NCBI GenBank assembly: GCA_937895825.1
Contig: CALBKP010000131.1
Location: 1 to 27,031, forward strand
DNA from: an uncultured Alistipes sp.
GTDB taxonomy: Bacteria > Bacteroidota > Bacteroidia > Bacteroidales > Rikenellaceae
Reading direction: 5' to 3'
Length of the DNA: 27,031 nucleotides
Shown here: positions 8,361-15,316 of the stretch, one piece after another
How the letters are laid out: the number at the start of each line of letters is the position of its first letter
Position numbering within the stretch: the first letter of the stretch is position 1
Program-made: the position numbers and the translations under genes
Notes under the pieces: generated by a model
Told to the model about the DNA's origin: nothing
Database searches by the model: none
Seen by the model: only the letters and a program-made list of their open reading frames with translations

Positions 8361-8509
8361 AAAGGGTTGTGGAAAGGGTTGGCGAAAGGGTTGCGGAAAG
8401 GGTTGTGGAAAGGGTTGTGGAAAGGGTTGTGGAAAGGGTTGTGGAAAGGGTTGCGGAAGGGTTGTGGAAAGGGTTGGGGAAAGGGTTGGGGAAAGGGTTG
8501 GGGAAAGGG
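8361..8509 (+). repeat. 12-bp G-rich tandem array, copy 1
   Basis: Twelve units of consensus AAAGGGTTGTGG (variants ending GGCG, GCGG, GGGG; one unit of 11 bp at 8457-8467) plus a final AAAGGG. The G runs repeat on the plus strand and could form a G-quadruplex. Open frames through the array encode only 4-residue periodic peptides and are not genes. Confidence 0.95.
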
Positions 8510-8513
8510 AAAG

Positions 8514-8683
8514 AACACTTCACTACCCTTTAGCGCGCAGCGCGAGCAACACTTCTTTACCCTTTAGCGCACAGCGCGAGCAACACTTCGCTACCCTTTA
8601 GCGCGTAGCGCGAACAACACTTGACTACCCTTTAGCGCGCAGCGCGAGCAACACTTCGCTACCCTTTAGCGCGCAGCGCGAAC
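8514..8683 (-). repeat. 34-bp hairpin tandem array, copy 1 (5 units)
   Basis: Five head-to-tail units of exactly 34 bp, each starting AACACTT and containing ACCCTTTAGCGC-NNN-GCGCG followed by AGC or AAC. The stem halves GCGC/GCGC and the ACCCTTTA box are constant; the 3-base loop is GCA, ACA or GTA. Variation is otherwise limited to the bases around position 8-12 of the unit. There are no spacers between units. Confidence 0.95.
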
Positions 8684-8725
8684 AACGCCTAAACCCAACC
8701 GCAATCACAGATTAGCGGAAGAGAA

Positions 8726-8757
8726 TTTGCCGAAAAGGAATATTATAGCTACATTTG
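8726..8757 (+). promoter_or_regulatory. Promoter of the four-helix-bundle gene
   Basis: TTTG (8726-8729), 20 bases, TACATTTG (8750-8757): an exact consensus match. The start codon is only 16 bases after the -7 box, so the leader should be roughly 10-13 bases. Confidence 0.8.
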
Positions 8758-8773
8758 TAGAAAATAAGCTACT

Positions 8774-9325
8774 ATGGAAAAGCCGTTAATTCCGAGATAC
8801 ACAAACTACCAAGACCTACTATGTTACAAGAAGAGTGTGGTGATATACGACCTGACGTATCTATTCTGCAGCAGGTACATTGACAAGCATGACCGCACAC
8901 ACGACCAGATGGTACAAGCAGCACGCTCGGGAAAACAGAATATAGTGGAGGGATGCATAGACTTAGCAACATCGGTTGCATCAGGGTTAATGTTGCTAAA
9001 TGTTGCACGCGGAAGTCTTAGAGAGTTACTGGAGGATTTCAAGGATTATATAAGAGTGAGGCAAGGGCACGAATGGAGCATAGGATCGGCCGAGTTCAAA
9101 GCAATGCAAAGAGTGGGACGTGAGCATGACAACCCTGAATACTTCGTTGGCCTCGCAGAGACACGTAGCGACATGGTAGTAGCGAACATGGCAATAGTAT
9201 TAATAAAACAGTGCGACTATCTACTATACAACCTAATAGACGCTGCAACAAAGAGATTTACGGAGGAAGGTGGCTTCAAAGAGAGGATGTATCACGCAAG
9301 AATAGCTGAACGAAGCAGGAAATAA
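8774..9325 (+). CDS. Four-helix-bundle protein with C-terminal suffix domain (S23/IVP-like)
   Basis: 183 aa, soluble and mostly helical. Residues about 12-90 match the four-helix-bundle family first described from proteins encoded in 23S rRNA intervening sequences: DQMVQAARSGKQNIVEG (44-60) corresponds to the conserved 'R-A-x-S-x-x-x-N-I-x-E-G' helix. The C-terminal FTEEGGFKERMYHARIAERSR (162-182) is the so-called four-helix-bundle suffix domain. Relatives include Avd, the accessory protein of diversity-generating retroelements, but no reverse transcriptase or template repeat is present here. The family's biochemical role is poorly known; nucleic-acid binding is suspected from the positive charge. 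The gene is monocistronic with its own strong promoter, lies between two composite repeats, and uses AGA/AGG for 10 of 16 arginines, whereas bamD next to it mostly uses CGN. That suggests a separate origin. Confidence 0.85.
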   Translation: MEKPLIPRYTNYQDLLCYKKSVVIYDLTYLFCSRYIDKHDRTHDQMVQAARSGKQNIVEGCIDLATSVASGLMLLNVARGSLRELLEDFKDYIRVRQGHEWSIGSAEFKAMQRVGREHDNPEYFVGLAETRSDMVVANMAIVLIKQCDYLLYNLIDAATKRFTEEGGFKERMYHARIAERSRK

Positions 9326-9330
9326 GAGTT

Positions 9331-9350
9331 GTGCGCGGGCGTTGCCCGCT
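9331..9350 (+). repeat. Hairpin block, copy 2
   Basis: Identical over all 20 bases to 8341-8360, starting five bases after the stop codon of the four-helix-bundle gene. It could act as part of the 3' end of that transcript. Confidence 0.85.
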
Positions 9351-9414
9351 AAAGGGTTGAGGAAGGGTTGTGAAAGGGTTGCGGAAAGGGTTGTTAAAAG
9401 GGTTGCGGAAAGGG
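9351..9414 (+). repeat. 12-bp G-rich tandem array, copy 2
   Basis: Five units related to AAAGGGTTGTGG, more diverged than copy 1 (one unit of 10 bp, one ending TTA), plus a terminal AAAGGG. The array is followed by the same junction, AAAGAACACTTCACTACCC, as copy 1. Confidence 0.9.
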
Positions 9415-9418
9415 AAAG

Positions 9419-9690
9419 AACACTTCACTACCCTTTAGCGCACAGCGCGAGCAACACTTCTTTACCCTTTAGCGCACAGCGCGAACAACACTTGACTACC
9501 CTTTAGCGCGCAGCGCGAGCAACACTTCACAACCCTTTAGCGCGTAGCGCGAACAACACTTGACTACCCTTTAGCGCGCAGCGCGAGCAACACTTCGTTA
9601 CCCTTTAGCGCGTAGCGCGAGCAACACTTGACTACCCTTTAGCGCGCAGCGCGAGCAACACTTCGCTACCCTTTAACGCACAGCGCGAAC
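9419..9690 (-). repeat. 34-bp hairpin tandem array, copy 2 (8 units)
   Basis: Eight units of exactly 34 bp, head to tail without spacers, then a partial AACACTTA. Loops again vary among GCA, ACA and GTA while the GCGC stem halves stay constant; only the last unit breaks the box (TTTAACGC). Some unit variants, such as those starting AACACTTGACT, occur in both arrays. Confidence 0.95.
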
Positions 9691-9777
9691 AACACTTAAG
9701 CTACTCATTAAGCAATATAACTGTCGTTTAGCAAAGCCAACACGCTAAACACACAAAATAATAATTTAGGCACAATG
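9691..9777. other. Spacer between the repeat cassette and the bamD promoter
   Basis: AT-rich, no gene. It contains an inverted repeat GTTTAGC/GCTAAAC (9726-9732 with 9744-9750, 11-base loop) without a T tract. This may be a decayed relative of the CTAAA-bearing hairpins of the arrays or a weak transcript end. Confidence 0.4.
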
Positions 9778-9808
9778 TTCGTTAATTAAAAAATATTGTG
9801 TAACTTTG
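9778..9808 (+). promoter_or_regulatory. Promoter of the bamD-rpoZ-coaBC-recN operon, with a 5' hairpin
   Basis: TTCG (9778-9781, three of four matches to TTTG), 19 bases, TAACTTTG (9801-9808). Just after it lies a perfect 7-bp hairpin CGCTTAT-ACGC-ATAAGCG (9811-9828) that would form the extreme 5' end of the mRNA. An AGGGA Shine-Dalgarno-like sequence precedes the ATG. Confidence 0.65.
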
Positions 9809-9845
9809 TGCGCTTATACGCATAAGCGAATGAAACAACAGGGAT

Positions 9846-10670
9846 ATGAAGCGTAGTTTTGGGTACATACTTACCGTTGCGTTAGTGGCGTTGTCGATAG
9901 CATCGTGTAGCGTGGTGAACAATGCCATAAAGTCGGGTGATCCTCAATTCGCATATCAGCAGGCCCTCGACCTCTACGAGCAGGAGAAGTGGGAGAAGGC
10001 ATCGACGCTATTCGAGGCGTGCAGACATATATATATGGGTACGCCGCGCGAAGACTCGCTCTCGTTCTACAACGCACGATGCAAGTTCAAGGAGCACAGC
10101 TGGGACGAGGCAGCCTCGCTGCTCGACGAGTATCGCCGTAAGTTCGCGCGAAGCCCATTCATAGAGGATGCCGAGGGTATGTATGCCCTATGTCACTACT
10201 ACATGTCGCCACCGCCCGAGCGCGACCAGGCAATGACAACACAGGCGATAATAGCCATAACTGAGTTTATGTCGCGCTATCCCCAGTCGGAGAACATAGA
10301 CGAGTTTCAGGAGATGATAGACAAACTCACCGAGAAGCTGATGCTGAAGAGCTACATGAACGCCTACACCTATTTTAAAATAGGACGCTACAAGTCGGCA
10401 ATAGTCGCGTTCAAGAATGCGATGAAGAAGTATCCCGACTCACCATACGGCGAGGAGATGATGTACTACACAACGGTATCGGCGTACAGATTAGCGGAGA
10501 ACTCGGTGGAGAGCAAACAGCTCGACCGTTACCTCGCAACACTCGACCACTACTACTCGTTCCTCGACCTATACCCCGAGTCGAGCCACCTGAAAGAGCT
10601 CGAACGCATGGCAAAGGATGCGCGTAACTTCATTGACAAGAGCCGAAAGACCGACGAGGCTGCATTATAA
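9846..10670 (+). CDS. bamD: Outer membrane protein assembly factor BamD (lipoprotein)
   Basis: BamD is the essential lipoprotein of the BAM complex, which folds beta-barrel proteins into the outer membrane together with BamA. The 274-aa product has a signal peptide with lipobox S-I-A-S before C21. Tetratricopeptide-like helical pairs follow: GDPQFAYQQALDLYEQEKWEKASTLFE-type repeats begin at about residue 31, and others include YFKIGRYKSAIVAFKNAMKKYP (about 177-198) and TLDHYYSFLDLYPES. This is the usual BamD length and repeat layout. It is the first gene of a plus-strand operon; rpoZ follows after 25 bases. The start is supported by the lipobox and by the AGGGA just upstream. Confidence 0.93.
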   Translation: MKRSFGYILTVALVALSIASCSVVNNAIKSGDPQFAYQQALDLYEQEKWEKASTLFEACRHIYMGTPREDSLSFYNARCKFKEHSWDEAASLLDEYRRKFARSPFIEDAEGMYALCHYYMSPPPERDQAMTTQAIIAITEFMSRYPQSENIDEFQEMIDKLTEKLMLKSYMNAYTYFKIGRYKSAIVAFKNAMKKYPDSPYGEEMMYYTTVSAYRLAENSVESKQLDRYLATLDHYYSFLDLYPESSHLKELERMAKDARNFIDKSRKTDEAAL

Positions 10671-10695
10671 CGAAAAATTAAAAATTACTACATAT

Positions 10696-11016
10696 ATGGA
10701 GATTAAGAAGAACGTTCCCGGTAACACAGTAACACGTAAGTTGGTAGATCTCGACACACCCACAGGTAACATCTACGAGAGCATCAACATCATCGCTCGA
10801 CGTGCAAACCAGATCGCAACAGAGCTTAAAACAGAGCTTAACCGTAAGCTCGCCGACTTCTCGGCTCCAACAGATAACTCTGTGGAGGAGACATTCGAAA
10901 ACCGCGAGCAGATAGAAATCTCGCGATACTACGAGCGTCTGCCTAAGCCTGCAATAATCGCTACGCAGGAGTTCCTCGATGGCGATATATACTTCCGCCA
11001 CGGCGCAGAGAAATAA
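10696..11016 (+). CDS. rpoZ: RNA polymerase omega subunit (Bacteroidota type)
   Basis: Small subunit that helps assemble and stabilise RNA polymerase by holding the beta' subunit. The 106-aa product has TGNIYESINIIARRANQI (about 23-40) and ENREQIEISRYYERLPKP (about 68-85), blocks I recognise as conserved in Bacteroides omega proteins. The RANQI segment corresponds to the conserved helix of the omega family. The ATG at 10696 was chosen because the protein then starts MEIKKN like its relatives; an open frame extends further upstream but would overlap bamD. It is the second gene of the bamD operon, with coaBC following 53 bases later. Confidence 0.88.
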   Translation: MEIKKNVPGNTVTRKLVDLDTPTGNIYESINIIARRANQIATELKTELNRKLADFSAPTDNSVEETFENREQIEISRYYERLPKPAIIATQEFLDGDIYFRHGAEK

Positions 11017-11069
11017 TAGACCACAATAGGTCGTAACATAGCCACACGTGGTGGCACAAGAGTAACAGT

Positions 11070-12263
11070 ATGCTCAACGGAAAACATATAATACTCGGAA
11101 TTACCGGCAGCATAGCAGCCTACAAGGCAGCTATGCTGTGCCGTCTTTTAGTAAAGGAGGGTGCCGAGGTGAGGGTCATTATGACACCTCTGGCCAAGCA
11201 GTTCATAACGCCGCTGACGATGGCAACGCTGTCGAAACACCCCATCCTCGTGGAGTTCTTCAACCCCGAGAATGGCGAGTGGAACTCACACGTATCGCTC
11301 GGCGAGTGGGCAGACCTCCTGCTCATAGCTCCCGCAACGGCGAATACCCTCGCCAAAATGACAACGGGCATAGCCGACAACCTACTCCTCACAACATACC
11401 TCTCGGCACGCTCCAAGGTGGCAATAGCTCCGGCGATGGATCTCGATATGTATGCGCACGTAACGACGCAGCAGAACATCAAGACGTTGCGTGGCCGCGG
11501 CGTGGCTGTGATAGAGCCCGCGGCAGGAGAGCTTGCAAGTGGTCTTGTGGGCAAGGGTCGCATGGCCGAGCCCGAGGAGATAGTGGAGCAGGTGAAGGCG
11601 TTGTTCGAGGAGCGTAAGACGCTAAGCAACAGACACTTCATCGTAACAGCAGGAGCTACCATCGAGCCGATAGATCCCGTGCGTTATATAACAAACCACT
11701 CGACAGGCAAGATGGGCTGTGCCATTGCCGAGGAGCTGGCAGCGCGTGGTGCGAGGGTGTCACTCATAAGTGGCCGCACTACCCTACCTGTGCCCCGAGG
11801 TGTGGAGCGCGTGGATGTGCTCACGGCAGAGGATATGTACAACGCTACGATGGAGCGCTGGGCAGAGGCTGACGGTGCAGTGATGTGTGCCGCAGTGGCA
11901 GACTACACGCCAAAGAGCGTGGCCGACACAAAGCTAAAGAAGAGCGACGACGACATGACGATAGAGCTACGTCGCACAAAAGATATTGCCAAGGCGCTTG
12001 GTGAAAATAAGGGTGAGCGCATGCTCGTAGGCTTCGCGCTCGAGACCGACAACGAGGAGGCAAATGCCGAGGGTAAGCTCGAGCGTAAGAACCTCGACTT
12101 CATCGTCCTGAACTCCCTTCGTGACGAGGGTGCGGGGTTCCGCGGTGACACCAACAAGGTGACACTCATTGACCGTGCAGGACGCGAGGAGCATCCGCTG
12201 ATGACGAAGCGTGAGGTGGCGGCAGTAATTGTCGATAAGATTGAGACCATAAATCGTAAGTAA
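11070..12263 (+). CDS. coaBC: Bifunctional phosphopantothenoylcysteine decarboxylase / phosphopantothenate-cysteine ligase
   Basis: CoaBC carries out two steps of coenzyme A synthesis: it joins cysteine to 4'-phosphopantothenate (CoaB) and decarboxylates the product to 4'-phosphopantetheine with FMN (CoaC). The 397-aa product has the CoaC flavoprotein domain first: GITGSIAAYK at 10-19, the catalytic histidine in NSHVSLGEWAD (H74), and PAMDLDM at 121-127 in place of the common PAMNxxM; the Asp form is, from memory, usual in Bacteroidota. The CoaB domain begins near residue 185 with TAGATIEPIDPVRYITNHSTGKMG and includes KLKKSDDDMTIEL. Full family length. The start of recN lies one base after the stop, so the two are probably cotranscribed and translationally coupled. 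Confidence 0.95.
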   Translation: MLNGKHIILGITGSIAAYKAAMLCRLLVKEGAEVRVIMTPLAKQFITPLTMATLSKHPILVEFFNPENGEWNSHVSLGEWADLLLIAPATANTLAKMTTGIADNLLLTTYLSARSKVAIAPAMDLDMYAHVTTQQNIKTLRGRGVAVIEPAAGELASGLVGKGRMAEPEEIVEQVKALFEERKTLSNRHFIVTAGATIEPIDPVRYITNHSTGKMGCAIAEELAARGARVSLISGRTTLPVPRGVERVDVLTAEDMYNATMERWAEADGAVMCAAVADYTPKSVADTKLKKSDDDMTIELRRTKDIAKALGENKGERMLVGFALETDNEEANAEGKLERKNLDFIVLNSLRDEGAGFRGDTNKVTLIDRAGREEHPLMTKREVAAVIVDKIETINRK

Positions 12264-12264
12264 G

Positions 12265-13905
12265 ATGCTTAAAAGCCTCGCAATAGAGAACTACGCCCTA
12301 ATCGACTCGCTCCGCGTGGAATGGGACGAGCACCTGAACATAATCACGGGTGAGACGGGTGCCGGAAAGTCGATACTTCTCGGTGCGCTCGGTCTGTTGC
12401 TCGGCGCAAAAAACGAGGGACAGGCACTCAAGGATGGCACGCGTAACTGCGTGGTGGAGGCATTGTTCAACGTCAAAGGGTTGGGCTTAGAACCATATTT
12501 CGAGGAGAACGACATCGACTACGAGGATGAGATAACCATACGCCGTGTGATAACGCCAGCGGGTAAAAGTCGCGCCTTCATTGGCGATATGCCAGCACAG
12601 CTTGCGACACTCAAGGAGCTGGGAGCTAAGATTATTGATATTCACTCGCAGCATCAGAACCTCGTGATATCATCCGAAGAGTTTCGGATAACGACGCTCG
12701 ACACCTTAGCCGAGTGTCACGACATACGCCGAGAGTATGCATCGCAACTATCCGAACTAAACGCCCTGCGTACTGAGCTGCGGAAGATGGAGGCAGAGAT
12801 GGATGCGGCACGTCGTGATGAGGAGTGGCTACGATATACCGTGGAGGAGCTACGGGCAGCCAAGCTAAAGCCTGGCGAGCAGGCCGAGACTGAGCAGCTA
12901 TTAGCAACGCTGGAGAGTGCCGATCGCATTGGCGAAGCGCTGACAACACTACGCAACACGCTTGATGACGAGGAGTTAGGTGCCACGGTAACGCTTGCAC
13001 GCTCGGAGCGCGAGTTGGAGAACATTGGCGACCGCTATCCCGCGGGGGCAACACTCGCGGAGCGACTGCGCTCTGTTGTAGCCGAGCTTAAGGATATAAG
13101 CCAGACGGCGGCTGACGAGGCGGAACGCATAGATGCCGACCCCGAAAAGCTACAAAAGCTCAGCGAGAGGTTGAATACTATCTACTCGCTTGAGATGAAA
13201 CATCGCGCGGAGTCGTACGACGACCTATTGCAGAAGAGCGAGACATTTGAGGCGAAACTGCAAGCAATTGATAACAGCGACGAGGCACTCAAGGAGCTTA
13301 AGCAGAACATCGAGGCGAAGGTTGCGGAGTGTCGTACGGTGGCAACACGCCTGCATGAGGCGCGCAAGGGTATAGCGCCAAGGCTCGAAGAGAGCGTTGT
13401 GGGCATGCTGCGTATGCTCGGCATGGAGGATGCAGTATTCGTGGTGGACATCTCCGCTAAGGATGAGTTCTCGGATCTTGGCATAGACAGCGTAGCCTTT
13501 ATGTTCACGGCAAACCGCACAACGAAGCCCGCAGCTGTGGAACGCATAGCATCGGGTGGTGAGCTATCGCGTATAATGCTTGCTCTCAAGGCCCTAATAG
13601 CCGAGAAGCAACAGCTACCAACGGTAATCTTTGATGAGATCGACACAGGCGTATCGGGACGTATTGCCGATGCCATGGGTGATATCATCGCTAAGCTCTC
13701 GCACTCGATGCAGATAATAGACATCACACACCTGCCACAAGTGGCCTCGAAGCAAGGCACGCACTTTGTTGTCTATAAGGAGGCGGGATTGTCGAATATA
13801 CGTCGTCTGAGCAAGAGTGAGCGTGTAGACGAGATTGCTAAGATGCTCTCGGGTAGCGAGATTACAGATGCCGCCCGCAAGCAGGCAAAAATCCTCTTGG
13901 GGTAA
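12265..13905 (+). CDS. recN: DNA repair protein RecN
   Basis: RecN is an SMC-like ATPase that acts at DNA double-strand breaks during recombination repair. The 546-aa product has the Walker A motif GETGAGKS (29-36), a central coiled-coil region of about 150-370 rich in E, A, L, R and K, the ABC signature SGGELSR (430-436) and Walker B FDEIDTG (456-462). Length is normal for the family. It is the last gene of the bamD operon. Its final codons and stop lie inside the terminator hairpin, with the TAA in the loop. Confidence 0.96.
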   Translation: MLKSLAIENYALIDSLRVEWDEHLNIITGETGAGKSILLGALGLLLGAKNEGQALKDGTRNCVVEALFNVKGLGLEPYFEENDIDYEDEITIRRVITPAGKSRAFIGDMPAQLATLKELGAKIIDIHSQHQNLVISSEEFRITTLDTLAECHDIRREYASQLSELNALRTELRKMEAEMDAARRDEEWLRYTVEELRAAKLKPGEQAETEQLLATLESADRIGEALTTLRNTLDDEELGATVTLARSERELENIGDRYPAGATLAERLRSVVAELKDISQTAADEAERIDADPEKLQKLSERLNTIYSLEMKHRAESYDDLLQKSETFEAKLQAIDNSDEALKELKQNIEAKVAECRTVATRLHEARKGIAPRLEESVVGMLRMLGMEDAVFVVDISAKDEFSDLGIDSVAFMFTANRTTKPAAVERIASGGELSRIMLALKALIAEKQQLPTVIFDEIDTGVSGRIADAMGDIIAKLSHSMQIIDITHLPQVASKQGTHFVVYKEAGLSNIRRLSKSERVDEIAKMLSGSEITDAARKQAKILLG

Positions 13906-13918
13906 CCCAAGAGGATTT
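13889..13918. terminator. Bidirectional terminator shared by recN and tsaB
   Basis: A perfect 13-bp stem AAATCCTCTTGGG/CCCAAGAGGATTT (13889-13901 with 13906-13918) has the loop GTAA. The recN stop TAA forms the last three loop bases. On the minus strand the stem ends in a run of T after the tsaB stop; on the plus strand it is followed by ATACTTTA. Confidence 0.85.
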
Positions 13919-13944
13919 ATACTTTACGGTGGGTAAGTAGTAAT

Positions 13945-14655
13945 TTATAGTAGTTTCTTCTTCGAAGGAATAACCAAAAACTCCTTGAGATAGAATGGCT
14001 CGAAGTAGGCGATATCCTCGAACTTCTCAGCCTTATATGACTCCTCGGCAAGGCGCACGATGCCGCGAGCAGAGGGTGCAACATTAACATAGATGGCATC
14101 GGTGAGTGTGTCGCAACACTTCTTGGCACCATTACCGAAGATTACAAACTTACCTGCCTTACGCCACTCTGCAAAGCTCTCCTCTGTAACAACCTCGGCA
14201 GATACCTCAGAGAGAGGTTTACCGCCATTGTCGAAGACCTGAGCATAGACCTCCATACGTCGGGCATCAACCATGGGACATAGGCGAGCCATACTCCACT
14301 CATCATCCTCAACATCGAGAATGCCTGCATCGTAGTCCTCAAGGGCTACGGCTGCAAGAGCATCCAACGAGCCGACTGCGATAAGCGGAATATTGAGGGC
14401 ATAGCACATACCCTTAGCGAACGACACACCGATACGCAAACCTGTATATGAGCCAGGACCCTTACCCACGGCGATAGCATCGAGGTCATCGGGCTGAACA
14501 CCCGTCTCGCGCAGTAGTTCGTCGACGAAGAGTGCCACCTTTTTGGCATGGTCGCGACCCTCGTCGCTCTCACGCAGAGCCATAAGCTCACCATCATTGG
14601 CAAGGGCTACGGAGCATATATCCGTGCCAGTCTCTATTGAAAGTATAAGTGCCAT
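13945..14655 (-). CDS. tsaB: tRNA threonylcarbamoyladenosine biosynthesis protein TsaB
   Basis: TsaB is the non-catalytic partner of TsaD in making N6-threonylcarbamoyladenosine at position 37 of tRNAs that read ANN codons. The 236-aa product begins ALILSIETGTDICSVAL, the ASKHA-type nucleotide-fold start, and has GRDHAKKV and AVGKGPGSYTGLRIG (about 62-76), the family hallmark, followed by FAKGMCYAL and SLDALA. The length is normal. The stop of smpB lies two bases upstream of its start, so it is the downstream gene of an smpB-tsaB unit converging on recN. A poorly conserved C-terminal half is usual. Confidence 0.93.
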   Translation of the reverse strand: MALILSIETGTDICSVALANDGELMALRESDEGRDHAKKVALFVDELLRETGVQPDDLDAIAVGKGPGSYTGLRIGVSFAKGMCYALNIPLIAVGSLDALAAVALEDYDAGILDVEDDEWSMARLCPMVDARRMEVYAQVFDNGGKPLSEVSAEVVTEESFAEWRKAGKFVIFGNGAKKCCDTLTDAIYVNVAPSARGIVRLAEESYKAEKFEDIAYFEPFYLKEFLVIPSKKKLL

Positions 14656-14657
14656 AT

Positions 14658-15122
14658 CTATCTTCTATTATTTTTCATTGCTTTATCCATCTCGCGCTTA
14701 GCGTCGTTCTCCTTGATATACTCGCGCTTATCGAACGACTTACGACCACGCGCCAAGCCCACGGCAATCTTTGCCAAACCACGCTCCGTGAGGAATAGAC
14801 GCAAGCCCACGACCGTCAAGCCCCTATCTTGTAGAGCGCGCTGCAATTTATTGAGCTCTTTGCGGTTAAGCAGCAGCTTACGGTCACGCTTGGGGACATG
14901 GTTGTTACACGTACCCCACGTGTACTCGGCGATATTGACGTTACGAATCCACAGCTCACCACGCTCGAAGTAGCAGTACGAATCAACCAACGATGCCTTA
15001 CCCAAGCGGATAGACTTTATCTCCGTACCCACCAGAACAACACCTGCGATGTACTCCTCCAAGATCTCGTAGTCGAACGTAGCTCGTTTATTACGAATAT
15101 TTATATTTTTATAATCTGCCAT
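14658..15122 (-). CDS. smpB: tmRNA-binding protein SmpB
   Basis: SmpB binds tmRNA and brings it to stalled ribosomes for trans-translation. The 154-aa product contains NKRATFDYEILEEYIAGVVLVGTEIKSIR (about 11-39), SYCYFERGELWIRNVNIAEY, and RKLLLNRKEL, all conserved SmpB blocks. The basic C-terminal tail (FDKREYIKENDAKREMDKAMKNNRR), which enters the decoding centre, is complete. No clear consensus promoter is seen in the 194 bases before it, which contain a possible MITE; it may be read through from dnaG. Confidence 0.95.
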   Translation of the reverse strand: MADYKNINIRNKRATFDYEILEEYIAGVVLVGTEIKSIRLGKASLVDSYCYFERGELWIRNVNIAEYTWGTCNNHVPKRDRKLLLNRKELNKLQRALQDRGLTVVGLRLFLTERGLAKIAVGLARGRKSFDKREYIKENDAKREMDKAMKNNRR

Positions 15123-15183
15123 TGTCTACTCTTATTTTACCTCTACCCCACCATTCGGCACAGGTTTTGCCATTTGTCGAGAT

Positions 15184-15305
15184 GGGTGGACCCGGATAAA
15201 GGTAACTAATTCTTTTATCTTTGATATGTTTTACACATCTTTTAAGTTTATTTTCTGTTTGCACACTGTTGGCGTAGTGATACGTCGACCCTCCGGGGTC
15301 CACCC
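15184..15305. mobile_element. Possible MITE with inverted terminal repeats
   Basis: GGGTGGACCCGG at 15184-15195 is the inverse of CCGGGGTCCACCC at 15293-15305 apart from one extra G. They enclose about 97 mostly AT-rich bases with no gene, and the whole lies between dnaG and smpB. A second inverted pair GACCC/GGGTC (15287-15300) could form a hairpin within the right end. No convincing target duplication is visible at the ends. A merely structured intergenic RNA is an alternative. An open frame of 81 codons crosses the region on the minus strand but overlaps both genes and looks spurious. Confidence 0.4.
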
Positions 15306-15316
15306 TCTTTTTGTTA

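Larger units (their letters stand above)
8341..9690. mobile_element. Repeat-flanked four-helix-bundle cassette (REP-like composite element)
   Basis: Two copies of a composite repeat, 8341-8683 and 9331-9690, lie in direct orientation on either side of a single gene (8774-9325). Each copy has the same parts in the same order: a 20-base hairpin block, identical in both copies; a 12-bp G-rich tandem array; the junction AAAGAACACTTCACTACCC; and a 34-bp tandem array. The copies differ in unit number (12 and 5 of the 12-mers, 5 and 8 of the 34-mers). No transposase, integrase or reverse transcriptase is present in the window. Whether the unit moves is inference from its architecture. Confidence 0.55.

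Noticed and set aside
8318..8601. Repeat-encoded proteins (NPFH-type and KGCG-type periodic peptides)
   Set aside because: They only translate the 12-bp array, on both strands, with period four; no start signals or protein-like composition.
8514..8683. CRISPR array (and the second array at 9419-9690)
   Set aside because: The 34-bp units are contiguous with no unique spacers, and no cas genes are present.
8341..9690. Diversity-generating retroelement with an Avd-like protein
   Set aside because: No reverse transcriptase, no template/variable repeat pair with adenine-specific changes, and the suffix domain points to another subgroup.
10618..10695. Longer start for the omega subunit
   Set aside because: It would overlap the end of bamD, and the added residues match nothing in the family.
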